Shown here piece after piece: positions 25,113-34,692 of a DNA stretch of 64,000 nt; within the stretch, counting starts at the first letter, position 1; every line of letters begins with the position of its first letter. The stretch is from the NCBI GenBank assembly GCA_032595675.1, contig JAVQMD010000001.1, forward strand, positions 1,892,640 through 1,956,639. Reading direction: 5' to 3'. The notes below the pieces were generated by a model. That model was not told where the DNA came from. It saw nothing but the letters and a program-made list of their open reading frames with translations, and searched no databases. A program made the position numbers and the translations under genes. The stretch comes from Candidatus Electrothrix rattekaaiensis. Its GTDB lineage: Bacteria; Desulfobacterota; Desulfobulbia; Desulfobulbales; Desulfobulbaceae.

Positions 25113-28100
25113 ATGCCCTCCATGCCTTATATCGCCGACCTCCACATCCACTCCCGCTACTCCCGTGCCACCAGCAAGGCCAGCAACCTGCACGGTCTGG
25201 CCGCCTGGGCCGCCATCAAAGGCATTGATGTTGTTGCCACTGGAGACTTCACCCATCCAGGCTGGTTCGCGCATCTGGCCGACAACTTGGAACCGGCAGA
25301 ACCCGGCCTCTTCCGCCTCAAGGAGCAGCCGAACTTTACTGAGCTGGCCCCGATCCTGCCGCCGGGTGTGCAGCCGGACTGCTCACAGATTCGTTTCCTC
25401 CTCAGCGCGGAAATCAGCTCCATCTATAAGCGGGGCGGCAAGGTGCGCAAGATCCATAACCTGCTCTATGTCCCGGACCTGGACGCAGTGCGGCGGATCA
25501 ACACGGTGCTGGCCGGGATCGGTAATCTCCATTCCGACGGACGCCCCATTCTCGGCCTGGATTCCAAGATCCTCCTGGAGATCCTGCTGGAGCAGGCCCC
25601 GGAAGGCTTTCTGGTGCCTGCCCATATCTGGACCCCCTGGTTTTCTCTGTTCGGGTCCAAGTCCGGCTTTGACAGTATTGAGGAATGCTTTGACGACCTG
25701 AGCAGCGAGATCTTTGCTCTGGAAACCGGCCTGTCCTCAGACCCGGAGATGAATCGCCATATCTCGGCCCTGGACCGTTTCTCTCTGATCTCTAACTCGG
25801 ACTGCCATTCCCCGTCCAAGCTGGGTCGGGAGGTCAATATCTTTGCCACCGAGCTGAGTTTCCCTGCTCTCAAAGAGGCCCTGCGCAACCCGGTGGATGA
25901 ACAGGGTAAGCAACGCTTTCAGGCCACAGTGGAATTCTACCCGGAAGAGGGCAAGTACCATTGCGATGGTCATCGCAAATGCGGGGTCTGTCTGGAACCT
26001 GCCCAGACTGTGGAGGCCGAAGGCATCTGCCCGCAATGCGGCAGGCCCATGACCATCGGAGTGCTCTACCGGGTCATGGAGCTGGCTGATCGAGACAAGC
26101 CGCAATGGCCCGAGGGTTCCCCGGTAGTACACAGCCTGATCCCCCTGGCCGAGATGCTGGGCGAACTCTTTAGCTGCGGGCCAGCGACCAAGAAAGTTGA
26201 TACGGTCTACGGCAAGCTTATCAAGAGCTTCGGTTCCGAATTCACCATCCTCTTGGACACACCCATTGAGGAGCTGAATACAGCCTCGCCCCTGCTGGGC
26301 ACAGCTATTCAGCGGGTACGAGAGAACAAGGTCATCCGCAAGCCCGGCTTTGACGGTGAGTTCGGGGTAATCCGGGTCTTTGAGGAGGATGAACGAAATC
26401 AGCTGGCTGGCCAGCTCAATCTCTTCGGCGTAACCCCGGCCAAGCCCCGCAAGAAGACCACCCGGAAGGCGGTAATCAGCAGAAAGAAGAGTCGAGTCAG
26501 CCCCTTGCAGGCCAGGAAGGAACTCAACCCGGCACAGCAGGCAGCAGTGGACAGCGAGGCCCGCCGGATCATTGTCCAGGCAGGGCCGGGTACGGGCAAG
26601 ACCCATACCCTGGTGCAGCGGGTGAGCCGTCTGCTGGAGGCTGAACAAAAGGCTATCACGGTTATCACCTTTACCAATAAGGCAGCGGATGAACTCCGCC
26701 AACGACTGGCTTTGGTGGATGGCTCCCCTTCTGTCCGAGTGGACACCTTCCACAGCTTCTGTCTTTATTGGCTACGCCGCTATGACCCTGCCCTACAACT
26801 GGCTGGCCCGGAAATGCGGACCTGGATCTTCCGCAAGCAGTATCCCCAGCTCAGCGAGCGAAAGCGCAAACAGCTCCGGCAGGAGGCTGGTCTCTTCCTT
26901 GCCGAGCAGTCAGTCCTGCCGGAACCTGCCGCCTGCCCGGATGCCCTCCGGCCCTATTTCACGGCTCTCCGCGAGCAGCACCTGCTGGATCTGGATGAGA
27001 TCGTGCCAGCCTGCACGGCCCTGCTCCAGAATGATGCATCCTTTGCCGAGGAGCTGCGCAAGGCCACGGCCCATCTGCTGGTGGATGAGTTCCAGGATCT
27101 CAATGCGGCCCAGTACGAGCTGGTTCGCCTGCTGGCAGAGACAGCCACAGTCTTTGCCATTGGTGACCCGGACCAGGCTATTTACGGCTTTCGCGGTTCC
27201 CGGCCTGTCTGGTTCCGCCGCTTTATCACGGAGCAGGAACCCGAATGCCACCAACTGGCAACCAACTACCGCAGTGGGGCGGATATCCTCCGGGCTGCGG
27301 GTGCGGTGATTGCGGCTAATCATGAAGAGGAGACTGGAGGGGCGACCCCCTGTGTTCGCCCTTGCCCACCGGAAAGGCACAGAGGCCTGACCCTACAACA
27401 TATACCGAAAACGGGGGCCATCTTCTGCCAGCTTGCCCCGACCGCCAAGGCAGAAGCCGCATTCATTGCCGGGCAGATCCAGCAGCTGATCGGTGGCACC
27501 TCGCATCGGGAAATCGACCGTATCACCGGTACCGAGGGCGGGCTGGCCCTGTCCGATATTGCGGTACTCTATCGCACCTCTCGGCAGGCCGAAGCCGTTG
27601 CCCAGGCCCTGGCAGAACGCACCCTTCCCTGCCAGCTGGTGGATATGCAGCCTTTTTATCTGCACGGTGAGATCAAACGCCTCTACTACGGACTCCTGCT
27701 GGCCGCAGAGCGGATTGATGCGGCGGAGCTGCTCTTTCTTCTGGCTCAGGAAAAGGGTGTCGGTGCCAAAACCCTAGCTGCTGCCGAGTCGGTGCTCAGC
27801 GAGGATAAGGACAGGCAACCGCTGGCCGCTCTTATCTGTGCTACCGGTGCTGCCGGGGCCGATCTGCCCAAAACCCTTCAGAAGCGTATTAACGAGCTGA
27901 ACAAGCTTGCTGTTCGGCTGTCCGAACAAGAATCTGTTGTTGAGACGGTGGATCTGCTCTGCGAAGAGTACCACCTGGACCGGGAAGATCCTGAGCTGAT
28001 CCGCTTCCGCCAGATGGCTATATCCTCCCCTTCCCTGTCTGCCTTTGCCCAACATCTGCGCAGACATCAGGACAGCCTTATCTATGACGAGCGGGCTGAG

Positions 28101-28448
28101 GCCGTGCTGCTGGCAACCCTACATGCGGCCAAGGGCCTGGAGTTCCGAGCCGTGTTCATGATCGGATGCGAAGAGGGGCTACTCCCGCTAACTCTGCGCG
28201 GCGAACTGGGCTCGGAGGCGGAGCAGGAGCATATTCAGGAGGAGCGGCGGCTCTTCTTTGTCGGCATGACCCGAGCTGCTGAGGTGCTCTATCTCACCGG
28301 GGCTGAGGAGCGACTGGGCTTTGCCGGGCTTGAACAGCGGATGCCGTCCCGCTTCCTGAATGAGATTCCTCCGGAGTTGTTGCAGAATTCGCTGACCGTG
28401 CAGAAGCAACGGAAGAAGAGTGCTGGTAAGCAGTTGAGTCTGTTCTGA
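25113..28448 (+). CDS. Endonuclease Q-like PHP module fused to UvrD helicase
   Basis: The gene encodes 1111 residues from the ATG at 25113; an upstream TTG at 25023 is possible. The N-terminal half reads as endonuclease Q: a PHP metallo-phosphoesterase start (DLHIHSRYS, then ATGDFTHPGW), LLSAEISSIY, SNSDCHSPSKLGRE, and a zinc site CGVC (near 290) with CPQCGRPMTIGVLYRV (near 306). A basic linker leads to a complete superfamily 1 helicase: Walker A AGPGTGKTHT (near 490), VDEFQDLN (near 657), QAIYGFRGS, ATLHAAKGLEF (near 1002) and FFVGMTRA. EndoQ cuts DNA 5' of deaminated bases, so a coupled nick-and-unwind repair enzyme is inferred. Confidence 0.8.
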   Translation: MPSMPYIADLHIHSRYSRATSKASNLHGLAAWAAIKGIDVVATGDFTHPGWFAHLADNLEPAEPGLFRLKEQPNFTELAPILPPGVQPDCSQIRFLLSAEISSIYKRGGKVRKIHNLLYVPDLDAVRRINTVLAGIGNLHSDGRPILGLDSKILLEILLEQAPEGFLVPAHIWTPWFSLFGSKSGFDSIEECFDDLSSEIFALETGLSSDPEMNRHISALDRFSLISNSDCHSPSKLGREVNIFATELSFPALKEALRNPVDEQGKQRFQATVEFYPEEGKYHCDGHRKCGVCLEPAQTVEAEGICPQCGRPMTIGVLYRVMELADRDKPQWPEGSPVVHSLIPLAEMLGELFSCGPATKKVDTVYGKLIKSFGSEFTILLDTPIEELNTASPLLGTAIQRVRENKVIRKPGFDGEFGVIRVFEEDERNQLAGQLNLFGVTPAKPRKKTTRKAVISRKKSRVSPLQARKELNPAQQAAVDSEARRIIVQAGPGTGKTHTLVQRVSRLLEAEQKAITVITFTNKAADELRQRLALVDGSPSVRVDTFHSFCLYWLRRYDPALQLAGPEMRTWIFRKQYPQLSERKRKQLRQEAGLFLAEQSVLPEPAACPDALRPYFTALREQHLLDLDEIVPACTALLQNDASFAEELRKATAHLLVDEFQDLNAAQYELVRLLAETATVFAIGDPDQAIYGFRGSRPVWFRRFITEQEPECHQLATNYRSGADILRAAGAVIAANHEEETGGATPCVRPCPPERHRGLTLQHIPKTGAIFCQLAPTAKAEAAFIAGQIQQLIGGTSHREIDRITGTEGGLALSDIAVLYRTSRQAEAVAQALAERTLPCQLVDMQPFYLHGEIKRLYYGLLLAAERIDAAELLFLLAQEKGVGAKTLAAAESVLSEDKDRQPLAALICATGAAGADLPKTLQKRINELNKLAVRLSEQESVVETVDLLCEEYHLDREDPELIRFRQMAISSPSLSAFAQHLRRHQDSLIYDERAEAVLLATLHAAKGLEFRAVFMIGCEEGLLPLTLRGELGSEAEQEHIQEERRLFFVGMTRAAEVLYLTGAEERLGFAGLEQRMPSRFLNEIPPELLQNSLTVQKQRKKSAGKQLSLF

Positions 28449-28570
28449 ATGTTTCCCTTGAGGGAGAAAGAAAGGTGTTCTTCTTACGGGTTGATTGAGA
28501 GACCACCTCAACGGTGAGCAAAGAAGCTTTGTCCTTGCTTCCCGAAAGGGTTCCTCTTTCAGAGGAAAAA

Positions 28571-29260
28571 CTATTTTTTGGCAGCTGGTTTATTCCAGAG
28601 GAAATAATACGAACCGTAGCGGCCTTTTCTCTTTTCACCGCCTGCCTTTTGCTTGCCTTTCTCTGTCAGCTCATACCCATCATTGGTTATGGTCAGATAT
28701 TCCTTTTTTACCAATATTCCGAATATTTCGTTAGTGGTTTTCCCGACATGGGCAGCAAGCTTGGCCGTTGTCAGTTTCGTGTACTCTTGTGCTTTCTCAA
28801 CACCGACTTTTTTCTGCTGCGCACCGTCGGCCTTGTCGCTCTCCTCGCTGATGCGAATGAGCCGCTGTACTTCCTTATAGGCATCAACATAGAGCGACCT
28901 GTCCTGTGATTTATGCAGGCCAATTCCCATCTCGTTATTATTCACCTGACTGAAATCATACAGGTTCATACTGGTAACAATGCAGTAATTTTCATTCAGA
29001 TAACATTTGGCATGGAGATTTTTACAAAACCCGATTTTAATGCGCTTCTGCTCGGCAAGCCATTTCCTTTCTTCCGGCTGCAAATCCTTTTTGCCATAGA
29101 TAATCATGATATCAACCTGTCCGCTCTGATCACGCAGCAGCTCTCTGACCCGCTCGTTCAACTTGAGATACGGACTGACCAGAACCAGCTCTTCCTTGGC
29201 TGTCCGAATCAGTTCCTCCAACAAAAAATTCAATGCGCTAGTATTGAGAAAATTCGCCAT
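28571..29260 (-). CDS. Phospholipase D-like nuclease with winged-helix tail
   Basis: This 229-residue protein has one PLD/HKD half-site (NLHAKCYLNE, then TSMNL) after an N-terminal EELVLVSPYLKLN strand. A single motif implies an active dimer. The C-terminal 80 residues look like a winged helix (LTTAKLAAHVGKTTNEIFG, then LTITNDGYELTEKGK). It is convergent with the EndoQ-UvrD gene and may act on DNA; no direct evidence for the substrate is seen. Confidence 0.75.
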   Translation of the reverse strand: MANFLNTSALNFLLEELIRTAKEELVLVSPYLKLNERVRELLRDQSGQVDIMIIYGKKDLQPEERKWLAEQKRIKIGFCKNLHAKCYLNENYCIVTSMNLYDFSQVNNNEMGIGLHKSQDRSLYVDAYKEVQRLIRISEESDKADGAQQKKVGVEKAQEYTKLTTAKLAAHVGKTTNEIFGILVKKEYLTITNDGYELTEKGKQKAGGEKRKGRYGSYYFLWNKPAAKK

Positions 29261-29364
29261 TCCCTTCTCGCTTGCCTCCGGGGTTCTTTGCTCGCTCTCT
29301 TGCTCGTTCAGTGTGCCTGTTGATTACCCTTGGTTTATAAACACAATCCTTGCATTGCCGCAAT

Positions 29365-29393
29365 AAAAAAGGGGTACCGCAAAACGGTCCCCC
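29365..29393 (-). terminator. Terminator after transketolase
   Basis: On the minus strand a GGGGACCG/CGGTACCCC stem with one bulged base is followed by six T residues, about 30 bp past the tkt stop. Confidence 0.75.
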
Positions 29394-29424
29394 TTTATCC
29401 TGCAAAGATGTACGCTGCGCAGAA

Positions 29425-31362
29425 TCAGCCAAGCAGCTCCTGCACAGTCGCGGCAATGGACGCACCATCCAGGCCCTGCTGTTTGTACAGATCCGCAGGA
29501 CTGCCGGAACCGCCGTACTGCTTCACCCCGAGGCGACGCAGTTTCGGAGAAAGCCCCTTGTCCATCAGGGTCACGGCAACAGAGGCACCCAGACCGGTAT
29601 CCGCATGATGATCCTCCGCCGTGACAATGGGACCGATCGCCGCAGCCTCGGCAATGGCCTGCTCATCCAGAGGGATCAGGGATGCCATGTTAAGCACGCC
29701 CACGGATTTGCCGGCATCTTTAAGGATCTGCCAAGCCTCAATACAGGCCGGAGTGACCGCGCCGTAGGTGATAATGGTGGCATCGGTGCCCTGACGCAGC
29801 CAGTCGGCCTTGCCCGGTGTGAACACATAATCCGCATCAAAGAAGACCGAGCCGTCTTCCTTGGTCGTGGTCGGCATCTTAGACCGCCCCATCCCGACAA
29901 AATGATTGCCCGGCTGGGTAGCGATGTAGCGGATAATCCGGTCGGTCTGATTGGGATCACAGGGAACAAAGGCAGAAAAACGGAAGTAGTTTTTCATCAG
30001 CCCCAGATAATCAATACACTGATGGGTGGGTCCGTCCTCGCCTACATCCAGGCCTACATGGGTGGCTACCACCTTGACATTGGTATGATTAAAGTCGTTC
30101 AGGCGATTCTGGTTATAGGCCTCGGACACGGCAAAGGAACCAAAGGTGGAAAAGAAGGTGACCATATTCTCACAGCTCAAAGCACCGGCTGCGGCTGCGG
30201 CATGATGCTCCTGAATGCCCAGCTCCAGATAGCCTTCCGGCGAATGCTTATGAAAACCGCCCATCTTGACCGAGCCTTCCAGATCGCAGGACACCCCGGT
30301 AATCACTGGCGGCTCACCCGGTTTATTATTGGCCTCGGCCAAGCTCAACAGGGCATTACCATACCCGGAACGGCAGTCGGTCTTTTCATCCGCAGCATAG
30401 ACAATGGGCGCACCCGGCTGAATCTTCGGATAATCAGCCCGGGGCGGCATAATAGTTGCAGTACTGACCGGCTCTTTGCGCCGCTCCTGCCATTGCGCGA
30501 AATCATTGTCCACGCCCAGCTCGGCCAGAGCATCGGCCAGCATGTCCGGCGGCAGCGGTGAACCGTGGTACTTGGCTTTATTTTCCATAAAGGAAATACC
30601 CTTGCCCATCACGGTCTTCACGACCAGCACGGTAGGCACTCCGCTGATATTGCGGTAGGCATCCCGCATGGCCTGATACAGGGCCTGATAATCATGCCCC
30701 TCTTTCACGACCACGGCATGAAAGCCCAAGCCACCGTACAGCTTCTGCATACATTGCGGCATAATATCTTCGGTGCTGCCGCAAATCTGAAGTTTATTTC
30801 GGTCAATAAGCACGGTCAGGTTATCCAGCTTATACTTGACCGCATGGCGAATAGCCTCGGCAATCTGACCCTTTTGCTGCTCACCGTCTCCCATCAGACA
30901 GAAGACCCGATTTTTCTTGCCTTGGATCTTAAAGGCATGGGCCATACCCACGGCGGTTGACAGCCCCTGACCCAGGTTGCCGGTATCCCATTCCACACCG
31001 GGCACGATGGATTCCACATGACCCGGAAAACCGGAACCGGTGCGACGGAAGCCGATCAGGAAATCCTCTTCTGTAAAATAACCGTTCTCAGCCAGCACGC
31101 TGTAGACCCCCGGTGAAATATGACCAATGGACTCCACCATCCGGTCGCGTTCCGCCATGCGAGGATTGGCTGGATCATGGTTGATCATACCATAGGCCAC
31201 CAGCAGCATATCCAGCGAGGACAGCGATCCGCCCGGATGACCCGAGGCTGCCAGCGAGGTGGACAGCAGGATGCGGCGAGCGCAACGGGTACGCATCTCC
31301 TTCAGGGTTGCGATTTCCTCGGTGGTCAGTTCAGCCGCCGCAGGATTGAATTTCAGGGACAT
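29425..31362 (-). CDS. tkt: Transketolase
   Basis: The ATG at 31362 (GAGGAG eight bases upstream) gives 645 residues, a normal full-length transketolase; the open frame extends 94 codons further upstream without family sequence. ThDP sites are visible (SGHPGGSLSSLD near 37, GDGEQQKGQIAEAIRHA, then DRNKLQICG). The pyrimidine domain has GLDVGEDGPTHQ with the sugar-binding His, and the C-terminal domain is complete. It transfers two-carbon units between sugar phosphates in the non-oxidative pentose phosphate pathway. Confidence 0.95.
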   Translation of the reverse strand: MSLKFNPAAAELTTEEIATLKEMRTRCARRILLSTSLAASGHPGGSLSSLDMLLVAYGMINHDPANPRMAERDRMVESIGHISPGVYSVLAENGYFTEEDFLIGFRRTGSGFPGHVESIVPGVEWDTGNLGQGLSTAVGMAHAFKIQGKKNRVFCLMGDGEQQKGQIAEAIRHAVKYKLDNLTVLIDRNKLQICGSTEDIMPQCMQKLYGGLGFHAVVVKEGHDYQALYQAMRDAYRNISGVPTVLVVKTVMGKGISFMENKAKYHGSPLPPDMLADALAELGVDNDFAQWQERRKEPVSTATIMPPRADYPKIQPGAPIVYAADEKTDCRSGYGNALLSLAEANNKPGEPPVITGVSCDLEGSVKMGGFHKHSPEGYLELGIQEHHAAAAAGALSCENMVTFFSTFGSFAVSEAYNQNRLNDFNHTNVKVVATHVGLDVGEDGPTHQCIDYLGLMKNYFRFSAFVPCDPNQTDRIIRYIATQPGNHFVGMGRSKMPTTTKEDGSVFFDADYVFTPGKADWLRQGTDATIITYGAVTPACIEAWQILKDAGKSVGVLNMASLIPLDEQAIAEAAAIGPIVTAEDHHADTGLGASVAVTLMDKGLSPKLRRLGVKQYGGSGSPADLYKQQGLDGASIAATVQELLG

Positions 31363-31448
31363 TATAAACTCCTCTTCTTCAAATAGAAGAAATATAAAAA
31401 ACAGATCGGACAAAAGGACTTGCCCGGTTAATTCAGATGCTTTATCAA

Positions 31449-31472
31449 GGGAGACGATGTAAACAGTCTCCC
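31449..31472. promoter_or_regulatory. Inverted repeat in the tkt leader
   Basis: GGGAGAC and GTCTCCC form perfect 7-bp arms around a 10-bp spacer, between the divergent tkt and dus genes. It may be an operator or a leader hairpin. Confidence 0.4.
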
Positions 31473-31606
31473 GTGCAGGTCTCCTATACAGGGAATGCAC
31501 ACAATCCGTTATAATACAATGATGCAGAAAGACAACTGTAAACAGCAACCGTTCCGAGCAAAATATCCGCCCCTGTTCCAGGGTATCTGAAAGCAATAAT
31601 AATACC

Positions 31607-32575
31607 ATGAAAATAGCCTCTCTTCTTCTTGAAAATCCATTCATCCTCGCCCCGCTTGCTGGCTACACAGATCTCTCGTTTCGACTCCTGTGCCGGGAAA
31701 TGGGAGCGGGTCTGGTCGTCTCGGAAATGATCAGCTGCCACGGTCTGATTTATAGTCAAGAAAAAACCCTGGCTATGCTGAAAACCGTACCGGAAGAACG
31801 TCCCTGGGCGGTGCAGCTCTTCGGCAACGAGCCGGAGCTTATGGGCCGGGCAGCCGCTCTTGTCTCGGAGCGACCGGTGGATTGCATTGATATCAATATG
31901 GGCTGTCCGGTACGCAAAGTCGTTAAAAAGGGTTCAGGGGCAGCCCTGATGAAAGAGGAAAACCTGGGGACCGCAGAGGACATTATCCGGGCCGTGGTCG
32001 CCAATACCCCTTGTCCGGTCACGGTCAAATTTCGCAGCGGCTGGAACGACAGCAAGATCATCGCCCCGGAGTTCGCGCAGATGGCCGAGGCTGCCGGGGC
32101 CGCCGCCGTAACTGTTCACGCCCGAACCTGGGCCCAGCAATTCGGGGGCAAGGCGGATCGCCGGGTTATTGCTGCGGTAAAACAGGCGGTGAACATCCCG
32201 GTGATCGGTAACGGGGATATCCTGTGCTATGAAGACGGGCAGGAGATGATGGCGGAGACCGGCTGCGACGGGGTTATGGTCGGACGCGGAGCCTTAGGAA
32301 ACCCCTGGGTTTTCCAAGCAGAAGGCATGCCGGAGAGCTTGGCTGCCCGCCTGCCTGTGATCCTGCGCTATCTGGAACTTGCTCAAGAGTATCTGGACAC
32401 AGAACGGCTGCTCTTTCGGGTCAAAAATCATACCTGTCGCTATTTTACCGGGCTGCGCGGGGCAGCCGAGATCCGCAAACACATTATTGACTGCCGTTCT
32501 CTTGATGAAATCAGGGAAACCCTGTACAATCCCGGCCTGACTGAGATCGCGGAACCGGATCTTCTTTCACCTTGA
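31607..32575 (+). CDS. dusB: tRNA-dihydrouridine synthase (DusB type)
   Basis: This 322-residue flavin TIM-barrel enzyme reduces uridines in tRNA D-loops. Family motifs include LAPLAGYTDLSFR, the catalytic-cysteine motif NMGCPVRKVVKKGSGAAL, TVKFRSGW, VTVHARTWAQ, IGNGDI and GRGALGNPWVF. The C-terminal RNA-binding helical domain is present. It is divergent from tkt and lies 169 bp upstream of selD. Confidence 0.93.
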   Translation: MKIASLLLENPFILAPLAGYTDLSFRLLCREMGAGLVVSEMISCHGLIYSQEKTLAMLKTVPEERPWAVQLFGNEPELMGRAAALVSERPVDCIDINMGCPVRKVVKKGSGAALMKEENLGTAEDIIRAVVANTPCPVTVKFRSGWNDSKIIAPEFAQMAEAAGAAAVTVHARTWAQQFGGKADRRVIAAVKQAVNIPVIGNGDILCYEDGQEMMAETGCDGVMVGRGALGNPWVFQAEGMPESLAARLPVILRYLELAQEYLDTERLLFRVKNHTCRYFTGLRGAAEIRKHIIDCRSLDEIRETLYNPGLTEIAEPDLLSP

Positions 32576-32617
32576 CAATCCCCTGCCCCGCTTTTACTCT
32601 ACTCTGAACGATTCCCC

Positions 32618-32661
32618 GGTATCGGGTATCGGGTATCGGGTATCGGGAAGAGCGGCAGAGC
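32618..32661. repeat. GGTATCG heptamer tandem repeat plus GCGGCAGA doublet
   Basis: Four exact GGTATCG units (32618-32645) are followed by two GCGGCAGA units in the short spacer before selD. They are non-coding and about 85 bp upstream of its start. Confidence 0.85.
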
Positions 32662-32744
32662 GGCAGAGAGAAGAGAGGCGGACCGGTCGGCAGAAAGGTG
32701 ACGGGCTTTATCCATTTATCCCATGAAACAAGGAGGTGCTCACA

Positions 32745-33794
32745 GTGTTTTTTAAGAAAAAGACCCTGACAGGGCTGGCTCGCACCTGCGGTTGAGCGGC
32801 AAAAATCGGTCCGACGGATCTGTCGGACGCGCTTGCAGGACTCACCCCGCCCAACGACCCGAAGCTGCTGGTCGGCATCGAAACCTCGGATGATGCAGCG
32901 GTGTATCGTCTCAACGACGAGGTGGCCATGATCAACACGGTTGACTTTATCACCCCGCCGGTTGATGATCCGTATTGGTTCGGCCAGATTGCAGCGGCCA
33001 ACTCCATCTCCGATGTCTACTCTATGGGCGGCAGACCGGTGACAGCCCTGAATGTCGTCATGTTTCCTTCCAAGCATCTGGACATGGGCCTGCTCAAGGA
33101 AATCCTGCGCGGCGGTCATGACAAGGTTGTAGAAGCCGGGGCCTGCCTTGTTGGCGGACATACGGTTGATGATGAGGAACCGAAATACGGACTCTGCGTT
33201 AACGGCACAGTCCATCCTGAACGGGTTATCACCAATGCAGGCTCTTTGCCCGGAGATGCTCTTATCCTGACCAAGCCTTTGGGCTCGGGTGTCCTGTTCA
33301 ACGCTGTTCGCTCCGGCAAAATGCCGTTTAAAGAGGTTGAACAGGAGATGCTCCCTTCTCTGGCCGCCCTGAACGGCCCGGCCATGGAAACAGCCTTGCG
33401 ATTCAGTCTGCGGGCCTGCACCGACATTACCGGGTTCGGCATTCTCGGTCACCTACTGGAGGTTGCGCACGGTGCCAATGCACGAGTCCTGCTCAAACAG
33501 AGTGCCCTGCCCTTCTATGCCGGTGCCCTAGATATGTATAAAAAAGGTGAGACAACGGGCAGCAATAAGGCCAACCGTGCCTTAGTAGCGAAGCATCATC
33601 TGGAGATGCGTGCCTCCCTCTCAATTCATGAGGAAGAATTGCTCTATGACCCCCAGACATCGGGCGGCCTTCTCCTTTCCGTGCCGCAAGATCAGGCAGA
33701 CGAATTGGTGACCACCTTGCACCGTAACGGTGTCCATGCAGCAGTGCGCATCGGGGAGGTGCTGGACGAACCGGCAGGCATCACCGTCGAATAG
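32745..33794 (+). CDS. selD: Selenide, water dikinase with in-frame UGA (selenocysteine)
   Basis: The true gene starts at GTG 32745 behind a near-perfect AAGGAGGTG and has 349 residues. Codon 17 is TGA (32793-32795), in the context TCG-U-AAKIGP, exactly where other SelD proteins carry the catalytic Cys or Sec (Cys17 in E. coli), with Lys20 kept. Downstream motifs are normal: DDAAVY, NTVDFITPPVDDP, GGHTVDDEEP and TDITGFGILGHLLE. SelD makes selenophosphate from selenide and ATP for Sec-tRNA synthesis, so this gene needs its own product. A SECIS-like hairpin follows the TGA, and selB is 5.7 kb away. Confidence 0.93.
32809..32828 (+). promoter_or_regulatory. Bacterial SECIS element of selD
   Basis: A perfect 7-bp stem GTCCGAC/GTCGGAC with the six-base loop GGATCT starts 13 bases after the TGA. 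The loop begins with two guanines and the loop-to-UGA distance is about 20 bases, both as in known bacterial SECIS hairpins bound by SelB. Confidence 0.85.
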
Positions 33795-33912
33795 CATCAC
33801 GGTCGAGTAAGCGGTGGGGCGGCAGGGAGAAAACGGCCCTGCCCTCCTGAACACAACCCGACCAAGAGATCATTCAAGATTTCATTATCAAGGTACTGCG
33901 CGGTGTTAAAAA

Positions 33913-34692
33913 ATGGAACTGCAACTCCTGACAGGTTGTCTCGGGCTGTTTGTCGGATTTTTTTCCGGCCTGCTGGGGATCGGGGGCGGTATTCTCATGG
34001 CACCGCTGCTCCTCTACATCCCCGGCTGGATTGGCCTTCCCCCTCTGCCCATGCGAGATATCGCGGGTCTGACCATTGTTCAAGGGCTGGCCGCCTGCCT
34101 GTCCGGTGCCCTGACCCATAAAAAATTTCATTTTGTATCAAATCGCCTGACCGGCTGGATGGGCATCACCATCTTCCTGACCGCCTTGGTCGGAGGGGCC
34201 GCAGCCGGGCACGCAACCAATACGCTTTTATTGGTTGTCTTCGCTGCCATGTCCCTGCTTGCCGCTCTGCTGATTCTCATCCCGCCAAAAAGGGACAGCG
34301 AATCTCCAGACATGACGAAATTCACCTTCAGCCGGATCAAAGCGGTGCTTATTGCCGGTTCTGTTGGCCTGACAGGCGGGCTTGTCGGCCAGGGCGGTTC
34401 CTTTCTCCTTATCCCTATGATGACCTTCTTTCTGCAAGTACCCACCAGGATTGCCATTGGCAGCAACCTTGCAATCGTCCTTCTCTCCTCCTCAGCCGCA
34501 TTTCTCGGCAAAGCCCTGACCGGACAGATTATCTGGCCCCTGGCCCTGCCTATTATCCTGACCGTCATTCCGGCAGCTCATCTGGGCGGGCTGGTCAGTC
34601 ACCGCGTCCCTGTGGCCTCACTGCGGCACCTGCTCGCCTGCTGCATTGCCCTGGCAGCCCTGCGGATCGGTTTTTCCGCTGCGGGATTTTGA
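33913..34692 (+). CDS. TSUP (TauE/SafE) family permease
   Basis: This 259-residue integral membrane protein has about seven to eight hydrophobic helices. Two internally related halves carry the TSUP glycine motifs: FFSGLLGIGGGILMAPLLL near the start and LTGGLVGQGGSFLLIPMM in the middle. The family moves sulfite, sulfonates, thiosulfate or related anions. Its place 118 bp after selD allows a role in selenium-oxyanion or sulfur transport, but that is inference. Confidence 0.85.
   Translation: MELQLLTGCLGLFVGFFSGLLGIGGGILMAPLLLYIPGWIGLPPLPMRDIAGLTIVQGLAACLSGALTHKKFHFVSNRLTGWMGITIFLTALVGGAAAGHATNTLLLVVFAAMSLLAALLILIPPKRDSESPDMTKFTFSRIKAVLIAGSVGLTGGLVGQGGSFLLIPMMTFFLQVPTRIAIGSNLAIVLLSSSAAFLGKALTGQIIWPLALPIILTVIPAAHLGGLVSHRVPVASLRHLLACCIALAALRIGFSAAGF

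Noticed and set aside
29350-30561. 403-codon plus-strand frame opposite transketolase
   Set aside because: Antisense to transketolase; its composition mirrors the real gene and no family features are seen.
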